From: JAJDUF01 sp965214295
GTDB lineage: Bacteria; Chloroflexota; UBA11872; UBA12225; JAJDUF01
NCBI GenBank assembly: GCA_965214295.1
Contig: OZ243944.1
Span: forward strand, 3,286,001 to 3,350,000
DNA: 64,000 nt
Direction of reading: 5' to 3'
The translations under genes and the position numbers were made by a program. Numbering within the stretch: position 1 is the stretch's first letter; each line of letters starts with the position of its first letter. Shown here piece by piece: positions 41,306 through 50,229 of the stretch. Below the pieces are notes generated by a model. That model was not told where the DNA came from, searched no databases, and worked only from the letters and a program-made list of their open reading frames with translations.

Positions 41306-41364
41306 GCCCCCCTCTCTATCGCTCGGCGATAGGGAGGGGCCGGGGGTGAGGTGTGATGTGGGTG

Positions 41365-42273
41365 CTAGTCTTCGTCGAGGGCGTAGGTGTCGAGGAGGGT
41401 CTTGAGGGAGGCTTGGGCGTCGGGCGGTAGCTCGATGAGCGGGAGGCGGAGGCCGCCGACGTTGAAGCCGGTGAGGTTGAGGGCGGACTTGATTGCGGAC
41501 GGGGACGCGACTGGCGACACGGGCGGGAAGAGGGCCTTGGCGAGGGGGAGTAGGTGGTGGTGCAGGCGGGCGCCCTCGGCGGTATCGCCGCTGGCGGTTG
41601 CTTCGATCATCTGCTTGATGAGGCGGCCGGTGACGTGGCTGGCGACCGACACGATGCCGTAGCCGCCGAGGCACATGATGCCGAAGGTGTCTTGGTCGTT
41701 GCCGCTCCAGACGCGGAAGTCGTCGGGTGTGCCGCTGATGATGCCGGCGATCTGCTCGTAGTCGCCGGAGGCTTCTTTCACGCCGACGACGTTGGGCACG
41801 TCGGAGAGCCGGACGACGGTATCCGCTTCCATGTTGCGGACGGTGCGGGTGGGGACGTTGTAGAGGATGCATGGCCGGTCGGTGGACTCGGCAATGGCGC
41901 GGAAGTGGCGGTACAGCCCTTCTTGCGGCGGGTTGTTGTAGTAGGGGACGACGAGGAGGTAGCCGTCCACGTAGGCGGCCGCTTCCTCGGTCAGCTCAAT
42001 GCTCTCGCGGGTGTTGTAGTTGGTCGTGCCGCCGATGACTTTGGCTTGGCCGGCGACGGCATCGCGGACGGTGCGGAAGAGCCTGATCTTCTCTTCCGTA
42101 CTGAGGGTCGGTGATTCGCCGGTGGTGCCGGAGACCACAATCGAGTCGGTGCCGTTCTTGACGAGCCGCTGTGCCAGCCGTCCGGCCTGCTGATAGTCGA
42201 GCGCTTCATGCTCGTCGAAAGGGGTCACCATGGCGGTGATGAGTCGTCCAAAATCGTCTGCCGAACCGGTCAT
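41365..42273 (-). CDS. dapA: 4-hydroxy-tetrahydrodipicolinate synthase
   Basis: A 302-residue TIM-barrel aldolase that condenses pyruvate and aspartate semialdehyde, the first committed step of lysine/diaminopimelate synthesis. ATG 42273 has AGGAGGT eight bases upstream; the frame extends six codons further without a site. Motifs: GRLITAMVTPFDEH, GTTGESPTLSTEEKIRLF, the proton-relay tyrosine in CILYNVPTRTVRN, and the Schiff-base lysine in NVVGVKEASGDYEQI. It follows dapB on the same strand, forming the lysine pair at the end of the rpsO-pnp block. Confidence 0.95.
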   Translation of the reverse strand: MTGSADDFGRLITAMVTPFDEHEALDYQQAGRLAQRLVKNGTDSIVVSGTTGESPTLSTEEKIRLFRTVRDAVAGQAKVIGGTTNYNTRESIELTEEAAAYVDGYLLVVPYYNNPPQEGLYRHFRAIAESTDRPCILYNVPTRTVRNMEADTVVRLSDVPNVVGVKEASGDYEQIAGIISGTPDDFRVWSGNDQDTFGIMCLGGYGIVSVASHVTGRLIKQMIEATASGDTAEGARLHHHLLPLAKALFPPVSPVASPSAIKSALNLTGFNVGGLRLPLIELPPDAQASLKTLLDTYALDED

Positions 42274-42358
42274 GCTCGCTACCTCCTGCATGTGTGCGTC
42301 TGGCGTGTCATCGTGCCGTGCCCCGACGGATCGGGGGCCGTGCTGTGCTGCTACTACG

Positions 42359-43159
42359 CTACTCCAGACCGAGTAGCTTGTCCAATCCTACCGTTACGCC
42401 GGTGCTGGTGAGCACGTAGCGGAGGGAGGCCAGGGCGCCGGGCAGGAAGGATTCGCGGCTGGTGGAGTCGTGCCGCAAGGTGAGCGTCTGGCCGAGGCCG
42501 CCAAAGATGACCTCTTGGTGGGCTACGAAACCCGGCAGCCGGACGCTGTGGATGCCGACGCCACCTTGCTGGCCGGCGCGCACGTCGGCGAGCGTGAACT
42601 TGGCCGTCGCGGCGCGTTGGAAGTCTTGGCCGCGGGAGGCAACCATCTCGCGGGCGATGTGGAGCGAGGTACCTGAGGGGGCATCGGCTTTCTTGTCGTG
42701 GTGTAGCTCGATGATCTCGGCCCAGTCGAAGTGCTGGGCGGCGACGCGGGCGAGGTGGAGGAGCACCGCTGCGCCGAGGGCAAAGTTGGGCACGATGGCG
42801 GCGCCTAGCCCACGTTCCGCGCAGAGCCGCTCGATGGTCTCGATGGCTTCCGGCGACAGTCCGGTTGTGGCGATGACGGGGGGGACGCCGAGGGTGAGCG
42901 CGGTGCGGGCGTTCTCGGCGGCCGCTGCGGCCGTCGTCGCGTCGAGTAGCACGTGGGCCTGGGTCTCGGTCAGCAGGGGGGCGAGATCGGCCGCGAGGGG
43001 CACGCTGCGCCCCGAGGGCAGGGTGATGGTGGGGGAGTCGACGCTGCGCCGGGTCACGCCGACGACCGCGAAATCGGCATCCTGCTCGATACCGGCGGCC
43101 AACTCGCGTCCCAAGTGACCGTAGCCAGCCAATACGACACGAATCGGGTCTGCTGCCAT
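42359..43159 (-). CDS. dapB: 4-hydroxy-tetrahydrodipicolinate reductase
   Basis: A 266-residue NAD(P)H-dependent reductase, the step after DapA. The Rossmann glycine motif is VVLAGYGHLGRELAAGI (the usual G-x-x-G-x-M-G replaced by G-Y-G-H-L-G), and the catalytic/substrate region is EIIELHHDKKADAPSGTSLHIA, with the conserved histidine pair and lysine. GQQGGVGIHSVRLPGFVAHQEVIFGG is the C-terminal substrate segment seen in the family. It lies 85 bases upstream of dapA. Confidence 0.93.
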   Translation of the reverse strand: MAADPIRVVLAGYGHLGRELAAGIEQDADFAVVGVTRRSVDSPTITLPSGRSVPLAADLAPLLTETQAHVLLDATTAAAAAENARTALTLGVPPVIATTGLSPEAIETIERLCAERGLGAAIVPNFALGAAVLLHLARVAAQHFDWAEIIELHHDKKADAPSGTSLHIAREMVASRGQDFQRAATAKFTLADVRAGQQGGVGIHSVRLPGFVAHQEVIFGGLGQTLTLRHDSTSRESFLPGALASLRYVLTSTGVTVGLDKLLGLE

Positions 43160-43194
43160 GATTGCCTGTCCCTTCGTTATTGGCCCCCTATGGT

Positions 43195-43370
43195 CCCCCG
43201 ACCATGCGGGGAGACCTGGATTCCCGCTTTCGGAGGCCTTTACGTAACTCCCAGGACAGCGTGCTCAGTGGCCGTGACCCCACACTCGCCAACCTGGGCG
43301 GATCGGTTTTGGATTCCCGCTTTCGCGGGAATGACGGGTTATGCAAAGGTCTCCTTACGCGGGAATGATT
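43195..43370. repeat. Palindromic repeats between pnp and dapB
   Basis: Half of a GGATTCCCGCTTTCG unit at about 43211-43226 and a complete GGATTCCCGCTTTCGCGGGAATGACGGG at about 43312-43339. The remaining bases show no gene. Confidence 0.65.
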
Positions 43371-43387
43371 GGGGGCGGGTCTGATCG

Positions 43388-45652
43388 CTAGCGGCGGCGG
43401 CGCGCGCCGGTGGGCCGCGAGGGCTGGTCGCCGCCGTAGCGGCGGCCGCCGTAGGCGGTGGCTGGGGTCGCGGCGCCGCCACGCGGGCGCGGTCGGCCCG
43501 GCCCGCCCGGCCCACCTTGTCGGGCGCGCTGCATCTTCCGCCGCAGCACGTCCTGCGGGGTGCCGCCTTCGACGACGGCGCGGCGGGAGAGGTTGACGCG
43601 GCCCTGCGAGTCGATCTCGCTGACCATGACCATCACTTCATCGCCGATTTCTACGACTTCCTCGGGGCGGCTCACCGGATGCTCGGCCAGCTCCTCCAGC
43701 GAGATCAGGCCATCGGTACCCACCGGTAGCTCGGCGAAAGCGCCGAAGTTCATCAGGCGCACGACTTTGCCCAGGTAAATCCGGCCGACCTCGACCTCCT
43801 CGGTCATTTCGCGGATCAGTGCTTCGGCCTGCTCGGCGCCGGCGGCGGCGGGCGAGAGGATGCTGATGAGACCTTTGTCGTCTATGTTGATGTCGGCGCC
43901 GGTCTGTGCCTCGAGGCCACGGATGGTTTTGCCACCGGGGCCGATGACTGCACCGATCTTCTCGGGGTTGATGGAGACCGTAATCATGCGTGGTGCGTAG
44001 GGACTAAGCTCGGGGCGTGGCGTCGGCAGGGCTTCGTGCATCTTCTCCAGGATGAACAGGCGCCCTTCCCGCGCTTGCGCCAGCGCCTCGCGCATGATCT
44101 CGGTCGTAACGCCGGTGACCTTGATGTCCATTTGGAGGGCGGTGATACCGGTGGTGGTGCCGGCGACCTTGAAGTCCATGTCGCCGAGGAAGTCCTCCAT
44201 GCCCTGAATGTCGGTCAGGACCTTGTATTGGCCGTCGTCGCCGAGCACGAGGCCCATGGCCACGCCGGCCACCGGCTGCTTGAGCGGGACGCCAGCGTCC
44301 AGCAGGGACAGGGAGCTCCCGCAGACGGAGGCCATCGAGGTAGAGCCGTTGGAGGAGAGGATTTCGGAAACGACGCGGATGGTATAGCCGAACTCTGCCT
44401 CGGAGGGGAGCATGGGGATGATGGCACGCTCGGCCAGACGACCGTGGCCGATGTCGCGGCGGCTCGGACCGCGCAGGAAACGGGCTTCGCCGGTCGAGAA
44501 CGGGGGGAAGAAGTAGTGGTGCATGTAGCGCTTGACCTCGTCTTCCCAGGCCAGCCCGTCAAGGCGCTGGGCGTCGCCGGGAGAGCCGAGGGTGACTACC
44601 GAGAGCGCCTGCGTCTGGCCACGGGTGAAGACCGCCGAGCCGTGCGTCCGTGGCAGCGTACCTACCTCGATAGAGATCGGTCGAATGGTCCGGGAATCGC
44701 GCCCGTCAGGGCGGACATCCTGTTCGATGATCTGGGTTCGCACCGCTTGCTTGATGCTCTGCTCGACGCAACTCACGACCTGAGCGGCGGGATGCTGCGG
44801 TTCGAGCTTGCCGACGATCTCTTGGGAAAGCTGGTCCAGGCCGGCTTCGCGCGTGGCCTTGTCCTTTTGGTTCAGGACGGCCGCGAGACGATCCTGTAGC
44901 TCCGTCTCGACGGCTTCCTGGACCGCGGGGTCAATCGTGGATGGCTCGAACTGCTGCTTGGTCTTGCCGACCTGCTCGGCGAGCTGCTCTTGGATAGCCA
45001 CAATATCTTTGATGACTTGCTGCGCCGCTTCGAGCGCTTCCAGGATGACCGCCTCGGAGACTTCGTTGGCCCCGGCCTCGACCATCATGATGGCGTCGGC
45101 CGTACCGGCCACGACGAGGTCTAGCTTGCTCTCTTCGTCCGTTGCGGTCATGAGGGGGTTGGCGACGACTTGGCCGTCTATGTATCCCATCCGAACGGCG
45201 GCGACCGGACCGGCGAAGGGAATATCGGAGATCATGAGCGCGGTCGAGGCGCCGATGATACCGAGGACGTCGGGGGGATTTTCGAGATCGGCCGAGAGCA
45301 CGTAGACGATGATCTGCACATCGTTGCGGTAGCCTTTGGGGAAGAGCGGACGGAGCGGTCGGTCGGTGAGGCGGCACATGAGGATGGCATCGTCACTGGG
45401 CCGCCCCTCGCGGCGCGGATACCCGCCCGGAATCTTGCCGGAAGCGTAGTGCCGCTGTTCGTAGTCCACCGTCAGCGGGAAAAAGTCTGTTCCTGGGCGC
45501 GGCTCTTTCGAGGCGGTGGCCGTCGCCAGGATGAGGGTGTCACCGTAATGCACGGTGACGGCGCCACCGGCTTGTTCGGCTAGTTTGCCGGTTTCAATGG
45601 TAAGGGTGCGACCGGCGACCTCACACGATACCTGTGTTTTCTGCAAAGCCAT
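43388..45652 (-). CDS. pnp: Polyribonucleotide nucleotidyltransferase (PNPase)
   Basis: A 754-residue phosphorolytic 3'-5' RNA exonuclease, with GGAGGAG upstream of its ATG. Two RNase PH domains: the first with GTDFFPLTVDYEQRHYASGKIPGG and FIKREGRP-equivalent YPRREGRPSDDAIL, the second with RTHGSAVFTRGQTQALSVVTLG and the catalytic region around FLGDMDFKVAGTTTGITALQMDIK. A KH domain (IGAVIGPGGKTIRGLEAQTGADINI) and an S1 domain (GRIYLGKVVRLMNFGAFAEL) follow, then a Gly/Arg-rich tail (GGPGGPGRPRPRGG). It sits downstream of rpsO in the classical order. Confidence 0.97.
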   Translation of the reverse strand: MALQKTQVSCEVAGRTLTIETGKLAEQAGGAVTVHYGDTLILATATASKEPRPGTDFFPLTVDYEQRHYASGKIPGGYPRREGRPSDDAILMCRLTDRPLRPLFPKGYRNDVQIIVYVLSADLENPPDVLGIIGASTALMISDIPFAGPVAAVRMGYIDGQVVANPLMTATDEESKLDLVVAGTADAIMMVEAGANEVSEAVILEALEAAQQVIKDIVAIQEQLAEQVGKTKQQFEPSTIDPAVQEAVETELQDRLAAVLNQKDKATREAGLDQLSQEIVGKLEPQHPAAQVVSCVEQSIKQAVRTQIIEQDVRPDGRDSRTIRPISIEVGTLPRTHGSAVFTRGQTQALSVVTLGSPGDAQRLDGLAWEDEVKRYMHHYFFPPFSTGEARFLRGPSRRDIGHGRLAERAIIPMLPSEAEFGYTIRVVSEILSSNGSTSMASVCGSSLSLLDAGVPLKQPVAGVAMGLVLGDDGQYKVLTDIQGMEDFLGDMDFKVAGTTTGITALQMDIKVTGVTTEIMREALAQAREGRLFILEKMHEALPTPRPELSPYAPRMITVSINPEKIGAVIGPGGKTIRGLEAQTGADINIDDKGLISILSPAAAGAEQAEALIREMTEEVEVGRIYLGKVVRLMNFGAFAELPVGTDGLISLEELAEHPVSRPEEVVEIGDEVMVMVSEIDSQGRVNLSRRAVVEGGTPQDVLRRKMQRARQGGPGGPGRPRPRGGAATPATAYGGRRYGGDQPSRPTGARRRR

Positions 45653-46190
45653 AATCGTAGCTCTCCTCCCTGGGTAGATAGGTGGGTGTGGTGGCGGCTC
45701 GCCGCGGCACCATCCGTTGCACGGGTGGGTGGTGCGAGGGAGCGCGCCGGGGAGGGGGCGGTCGCAGGTGCAGATTATTAGTTAACACTTGACTACCAGC
45801 AGCCGGCCAGGTGTGCCGGGCGATGCGCCATTGCGGCGCGTGCCACCGAGCGCGATGGGCCGGCCGGTGGCCTGGAATGATGCTCATAGTCATGTGCTAA
45901 CTAACAACCCTAGAGCGACCGTCCCCAACGAATGAAGCCGTAGAGAAGGTGTGGAGGGCTGCCGATTACCGGTGTCGCGCGGTGGAGTCTCTGCGCCCGG
46001 TGGACCATCCGCCGGTAGGGCAGTACCGGGAGTAGGCCGAGCCAGTGCTTCGCCGGTCCGAGTGCTCGCACGCTGGAACGTAGCGGCACGTGCGGACTTA
46101 CGGAGTGGCGCTGCCGCTGCCAGCGAGGGACCTAGGGTGTACAACCGGTCCGACCCAGGCCGCAAACCGGGGCTGCCTGCCGACGCCACG
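45653..46190. other. rpsO-pnp intergenic leader, 538 bp
   Basis: No gene is supported. Close to pnp the leader can fold (GGTGCCGCGGCGAGCCGCCACC on the minus strand is an imperfect hairpin read in two arms), in keeping with PNPase autoregulation by its own leader in other bacteria, which is inference here. A run TTAACTAATAATC on the minus strand near 45774-45786 contains a possible -10 box. Confidence 0.4.
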
Positions 46191-46460
46191 CTACCGCCGC
46201 AACCCGGTCCGCGCAATGACGCTCTCGTAGCGCTCGGGGTGCTTGCGCCGAAGGTACTTCAGGTGGCGGCGACGAAGACCGACGAGCTTCAACAGGCCGT
46301 GCTTCGAGGCGTTGTCCTTCTTGTGGACATTGAGGTGCTCGGTTAAGTAACGGATGCGCTCCGTCAACACGGCGACCTGCACTTCCGATGAGCCGGTGTC
46401 CTTCTCGTGGAGTTGATAGGGCTTGATAAGCTCCTGCTTCTCCTCAACCGTCAGCGTCAC
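46191..46460 (-). CDS. rpsO: 30S ribosomal protein S15
   Basis: An 89-residue protein of normal length, starting at GTG with AAGGAGG ten bases upstream. The sequence TLTVEEKQELIKPYQLHEKDTGSSEVQVAVLTERIRYLTEHL ... HKKDNASKHGLLKLVGLRRRHLKYLRRKHPERY (shown in part) carries the S15 hallmarks DTGSSEVQ, KD-x-x-S-x-x-GLL and RR-x-LKYL. It binds 16S rRNA early in small-subunit assembly. First gene of rpsO-pnp-dapB-dapA. Confidence 0.97.
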   Translation of the reverse strand: MTLTVEEKQELIKPYQLHEKDTGSSEVQVAVLTERIRYLTEHLNVHKKDNASKHGLLKLVGLRRRHLKYLRRKHPERYESVIARTGLRR

Positions 46461-46755
46461 GCTGTCTGGGCCTCCTTCTGCTCTTCGCCATCTTCCTGAG
46501 GCGACTCACGCAATCAACGGATCACACTTCTTCTCTCACCGGCAAGTATACCAGGCGCAGCGCGGATCGTGTGGGCGGGTTTCGGGGTAGGGGGCTGCGG
46601 TGTGGTGGCAATGTCGGAGCCGGTGGGCTGCCGGCCGGGATTTGATTGACATAAGCGGCTACAGTGCGTTCCACAGGGGGATGGGGGCAACGTGCCGCCC
46701 CCGATGGGTTGGTCCGTGATTTCTCCTGTCGGGGTGGGGGGCCGGGAGGCGCGGC

Positions 46756-47325
46756 CTAGGCCGGGAGGTAGACGCCTTCCAGGGCCAGGAGCCAGCGTTT
46801 CAGGGCGATTCCCCAACGGTAGCCCGTGAGGCGACCGGTGGCGCCGACGACCCGGTGGCAGGGGATGAGCGGGGCGAGCGGATTGGCACCGATAGCCCCG
46901 CCGGCCGCGCGGGCTGCCTGGGGCCGGCCCACTCGCCGGGCCAGCCAGCCATAGGTGCGCGTCTCGCCGTGCGGAATGCGCCGGACCTCCGCCAGCGCCC
47001 GCTGTGCGAAGGGTGATAGCCCGGAGAGGTCTAGTGGGCCGCGGTAGGCCAGAGGATCGCCGGCGAAGTAGGCCGCCAGCGCGGTGGCAGCCGGCTCGGT
47101 CGCGGACTCGATAGTCGTTGGCCGGGGACCGGTGCTGAGGGCGTGCAGCCATTGGCTTGCCGTCTCGGCGGTGGCGACTAAGGGAGTGGTGAGGACGAGG
47201 CCGTGCGGGGACCAGGCTAGACCCATCCAGCCTACTCCGACGCCGGCGACTCGGCGGCGCGTGGCGGCAATTGCGGCCGTCGAGCCGGCCGGTGGTGGGC
47301 CGCAGAAGGGCAGTGGCTCGGTCAT
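46756..47325 (-). CDS. ogt: Methylated-DNA--[protein]-cysteine S-methyltransferase
   Basis: A 189-residue suicide repair protein; ATG 47325 has GGAGG eight bases upstream. The N-terminal beta domain runs to about residue 95 (GLAWSPHGLVLTTPL). The DNA-binding part has FAQRALAEVRRIPHGETRTYGWLARRVGRPQAARAAGGAIGANPLAPLIPCHRVVGATGRLTGYRWGI in pieces: the HTH, arginine finger and the acceptor cysteine in PCHRV (about 157). It transfers methyl groups from O6-methylguanine to itself. Single gene. Confidence 0.92.
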   Translation of the reverse strand: MTEPLPFCGPPPAGSTAAIAATRRRVAGVGVGWMGLAWSPHGLVLTTPLVATAETASQWLHALSTGPRPTTIESATEPAATALAAYFAGDPLAYRGPLDLSGLSPFAQRALAEVRRIPHGETRTYGWLARRVGRPQAARAAGGAIGANPLAPLIPCHRVVGATGRLTGYRWGIALKRWLLALEGVYLPA

Positions 47326-47788
47326 GTGATTGCCTCCGGGTGGCTCCGCCAGTGCTCTCGACAGCGCCATAACTCGCTGTCGGCGAGGGTCTGTGCAGTA
47401 GGGGAATAGGGTGGGCGACCCTGGCGGTTTGTGTGCTACGACGAAAGTAGGATGTATGGAATTGAAGGTCGCCCCACCTATCCACAACGACAGCCGATTA
47501 TCCACATCGGGCTGTCAGGTCTATGATACCCGCGGCCGCGCGAGCCGTCAACAGGTGTGTCAGATGTATCATCTTGTGGCAGGCCGATGACCGTGTGATG
47601 GGGCGTTTTGTCCTGTCGGGGGTGTATAATTCACGGAATAGTGGCGGGAGACGTGCCCGGTGAGGCGCGATGAGTGGGATTCGCGGTGCCTGGAGGAGGG
47701 TGTTGAGGGATGGCCGCGGAGCAGACTGCCTCAAATTCGCAACCAGCGCGCGAATCCGAAGCGCAAGTGAGCCGGGTGGGGGTGGGCG
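47326..47788. other. 463-bp divergent gap with DnaA-box-like sites and a -10 box
   Basis: Two DnaA-box-like sequences lie at 47478-47506. A TATAAT at 47625-47630 could be the -10 of a promoter for the double-HTH regulator at 47789, although no good -35 is visible at the right distance. No gene found. Confidence 0.4.
47478..47506. promoter_or_regulatory. Two DnaA-box-like sequences 20 bp apart
   Basis: CTATCCACA at 47478-47486 and the exact consensus TTATCCACA at 47498-47506, in direct orientation upstream of the alkyltransferase gene. Two boxes do not make an origin; they may titrate or respond to DnaA, or be coincidence. Confidence 0.35.
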
Positions 47789-48274
47789 GTGGCGGCACCT
47801 CCTAGCCCGGAGGGTCCAAACCTGGTCGAGCTTGGAGCGAGGCTGGGGAGGCTCCGCGTTGGGCGGGGGCTGACGCAGACGGCGCTGGCGGCGCGGGCCG
47901 GTATTCCGCGTCCATACGTCAATGCGCTCGAAGCCGGGCGCCACGAGCCGACGGTGCGGACGCTCACGGCGTTGGCGCGGGCGCTCGACGTGGAGCTAGC
48001 GGGGCTGGTATGGCATGTGGCCGGTCGGACCTACGCTGATCCGGGCGCTACGCTCGGCGAGCGGGTGGCGCAGCGGCGGCTGGCGCTAGGGTACGGCCGG
48101 CAAGCCGACTTTGCGAGTGCGGCCGGCGTGCCGCGGGCCACGCTGAACCAGGTGGAGCGTGGGGGCATACCTAATCCGAAGCTGAGTCTGCTGGTGCGAC
48201 TGGCGGCGGCGTTGCATTGCTGTCCGAGCGAGCTGGTGCGTGGTCTCGACGAGCCAGGGGCCAGTGATCGGTAA
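47789..48274 (+). CDS. Double helix-turn-helix XRE-type regulator
   Basis: A 161-residue protein (GTG start) with two complete Cro/C1-type domains in tandem: LGARLGRLRVGRGLTQTALAARAGIPRPYVNALEAGRHEPTVRTLTALARAL (about 15-65) and LGERVAQRRLALGYGRQADFASAAGVPRATLNQVERGGIPNPKLSLLVRLAAAL (about 88-140), both given here only as landmarks in pieces. No enzymatic domain follows. Such proteins are often phage or island repressors; a tyrosine recombinase gene lies 620 bases downstream on the same strand, which fits a small integrated element, but no other phage gene is present. Confidence 0.8.
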   Translation: MAAPPSPEGPNLVELGARLGRLRVGRGLTQTALAARAGIPRPYVNALEAGRHEPTVRTLTALARALDVELAGLVWHVAGRTYADPGATLGERVAQRRLALGYGRQADFASAAGVPRATLNQVERGGIPNPKLSLLVRLAAALHCCPSELVRGLDEPGASDR

Positions 48275-48894
48275 GGCGTGGTGCGTGGCGCATGGTCTCA
48301 ATGCACGCAGCGAAGGTGATGAGTGGGAAGGAGCCGAGGATGACGTGCGGGATTGCTTGGCCTACGCCCAGGTTGCCGTCGCGCGGAAGAAGCGTACACG
48401 CCATGCAGACTCTCTGGCAGCATCTGCATGAGGTTGCTCCTCGGCAACGCGGCCATGGCCATGGCCATGGTCTTCTGATCGCCGGACTGGACTACCCGCG
48501 TTCATTGCCGGATTACCAGGTGCTCGCTATCGCGCGGCAAGTGCGGTGGGGCAGCCGAGGGGGGCGAGGGGCCGGGGTCTCGCGGTTTGTGAAAGCTAAT
48601 GCTGATTATAGTTCACGAAAGCGAGCCGGAGGGTCATCCAGTGTAAGGCATGATTGGGTCCCCCTCTGGTTCCCCCGCAGTTCCAGGGGTGGGCGCAACA
48701 TGTTGCGCCCCTACAGTCCCTCGTTGCGCCTGTTTTTATTGCGGCTTGCGCCGCAATGACGGAGTGGTGGCACGCCGGCTCCGGCCGCGCATCGCTGCAC
48801 CGCTTTGCTCCGTTCCAGGTGAGAGCAACGGTGTAACTGATGCCGGGATTCCCCGGTATAGGCAGCCGGCCGGGAGGAGCCACTACCATGTCGC
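48275..48894. other. 620-bp gap with repeats between regulator and recombinase
   Basis: Contains a GGGCGCAACATGTTGCGCCC palindrome (48691-48710), a GCGGCTTGCGCCGCAATGACGG unit (about 48737-48763), three overlapping CCATGG sites near 48453-48472, and a strong GGGAGGAG site with ATG at 48888. No gene is supported. Confidence 0.5.
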
Positions 48895-49995
48895 GTGACC
48901 CGTTTCCACACGTCAGTTGCCAGAGGACAGTGGCCAGTGACCAGTGACCAGACCACGGACGACAGATTACTGCCAAAGGGCCACGGGCCACCGCCCACCG
49001 TCGCTGCTGCCAGCGCGGCCTTCCTCCAAACGCAGGTGGTGCGCTCGCCGCGTACCCTGACGACGTACCGCACCGGGCTGCGTCGCTGGGCCGAGTTCCT
49101 GCGCCGCGAGTTTGGCGAGGAAGAGATTTATGTCAATCAACTGCCGGCGACCATCCTGGAGCAATTCTATGCCTGGCTGCTCCAGCACCATGGCCGGGAG
49201 CGGCGGGCAACCGTGCTCACCTACCTGGCTGGGGCACGCGCCTTGATGCGCTACCTCGACCGCCGGCGGCTGCTGGCGCCGGGGCTGTCGTATGAGCAGA
49301 TGCGCCAACAGCTGAGTGACGTGGTTGGTCGCTCGACGTACCGCACCCCGCGCATTGACCGGGGCATTCCGCTCATTCTGGAGTACGTGGACGGCTTGCC
49401 GTTACCGGAGGCGACGCCGCAGACCCGGCGGAAACGCTTGGAGGTGCTGCGGGACCGGGCGCTGCTGCATACGCTCTTCTCTACCGGGCTGCGTCGCGCT
49501 GAGGTGGCGGGTCTCAACCGGACCGACGTCGAGGACGGGTGGGCGCGACGGGCGCTCGTCACCGGTAAGGGTGACAAGGAGCGCATCGTCTTTTTCGGTG
49601 AGGAGGCGCTGGCTGCGATCCGTGCCTATCTGGACGAGCGAGCGGATCGCCACGTGCCGTTGTTCTTGCGCCACGACAAGGGACGGGGGCAGCCCCGGCG
49701 CGACGGCGAGAACCTGCGCCTCTCGCCCCTATCGGTCTGGCGGGTGGCCAAAGCGGCCGGCGCGGCGGTGAACGTTGCGGTCAGTACGCACCATTTTCGG
49801 CACCACAAGGCCAGCACGCTGCTCAACCGCGGTGCCAGGTTGGAGCAGGTCCAAGACCTGCTGGGCCATGCTTCGCCGGAGACGACCAAGCGCATCTACG
49901 CGCACTATGAAGTCGAGGCGCTCCAGGAGGCGTTCGACGAGTACAGCGTGTCGCCGGCGGAGCAGGCGGCGGCGCTGCGGGCGGGGAAGCGCTAG
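48895..49995 (+). CDS. Tyrosine recombinase (XerC/XerD/integrase family)
   Basis: A 366-residue recombinase. N-terminal SAM-like core-binding domain about 45-130; catalytic domain 150-340 with arginine in LFSTGLRRAEVAGL (about 200), H-x-x-R as STHHFRHHKASTLL (about 300; phenylalanine replaces the usual leucine), LLGHASPETTKRIY with the second histidine (about 325) and the nucleophilic tyrosine in IYAHYE. The start is uncertain: the first ~25 residues are encoded partly by a heptamer repeat, and a better ATG with a strong binding site at 48888 is out of frame by one repeat unit. Chromosome-resolution or element-integration roles are both possible. Confidence 0.88.
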   Translation: MTRFHTSVARGQWPVTSDQTTDDRLLPKGHGPPPTVAAASAAFLQTQVVRSPRTLTTYRTGLRRWAEFLRREFGEEEIYVNQLPATILEQFYAWLLQHHGRERRATVLTYLAGARALMRYLDRRRLLAPGLSYEQMRQQLSDVVGRSTYRTPRIDRGIPLILEYVDGLPLPEATPQTRRKRLEVLRDRALLHTLFSTGLRRAEVAGLNRTDVEDGWARRALVTGKGDKERIVFFGEEALAAIRAYLDERADRHVPLFLRHDKGRGQPRRDGENLRLSPLSVWRVAKAAGAAVNVAVSTHHFRHHKASTLLNRGARLEQVQDLLGHASPETTKRIYAHYEVEALQEAFDEYSVSPAEQAAALRAGKR

Positions 49996-50045
49996 GCTCC
50001 TGTCTCGTCACGGCGGCAGCGGGGGCTTGGTCTTCCTATGGTTCC

Positions 50046-50200
50046 CTGACAGGGGTAGGTTTTCGTGTGGAGCGGCGGACCTACCCCCACCCCCCTCCCT
50101 AAAGGGAAGGGGCGCGAGGCCGTCGTGTGCGGACCGTCCTGCCCTAGTCCCCTAGAAGGAAGGGGGACGGGCGCAGCATGCTGCGCCCCTACGGCTTGGC
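50046..50200. repeat. Composite repeat before the RidA-like gene
   Basis: CCCCTCCCTAAAGGGAAGGGG-type hairpin at about 50092-50113 and GGGCGCAGCATGCTGCGCCC at 50169-50188, embedded in GGGGGACGGGCGCA...CCTACGGCTTGGCCCGTAGC. The repeat occupies the whole space between recombinase and RidA genes. Confidence 0.7.
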
Positions 50201-50229
50201 CCGTAGCTGCGGGCAGAGAAGGCGAGGGT

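Noticed and set aside
40060..41310. CRISPR array
   Set aside because: Repeats here are not regularly spaced with unique spacers; they are degenerate tandem units or separate palindromes of different families.
45890..46216. Minus-strand frame between rpsO and pnp
   Set aside because: Arginine/proline-rich translation without binding site; overlaps the end of rpsO; looks like a GC-rich chance frame.
48450..48475. GGCCATGGCCATGGCCATGG cluster as methylase target or regulatory site
   Set aside because: A short low-complexity palindrome run; nothing ties it to the methylases in the window.
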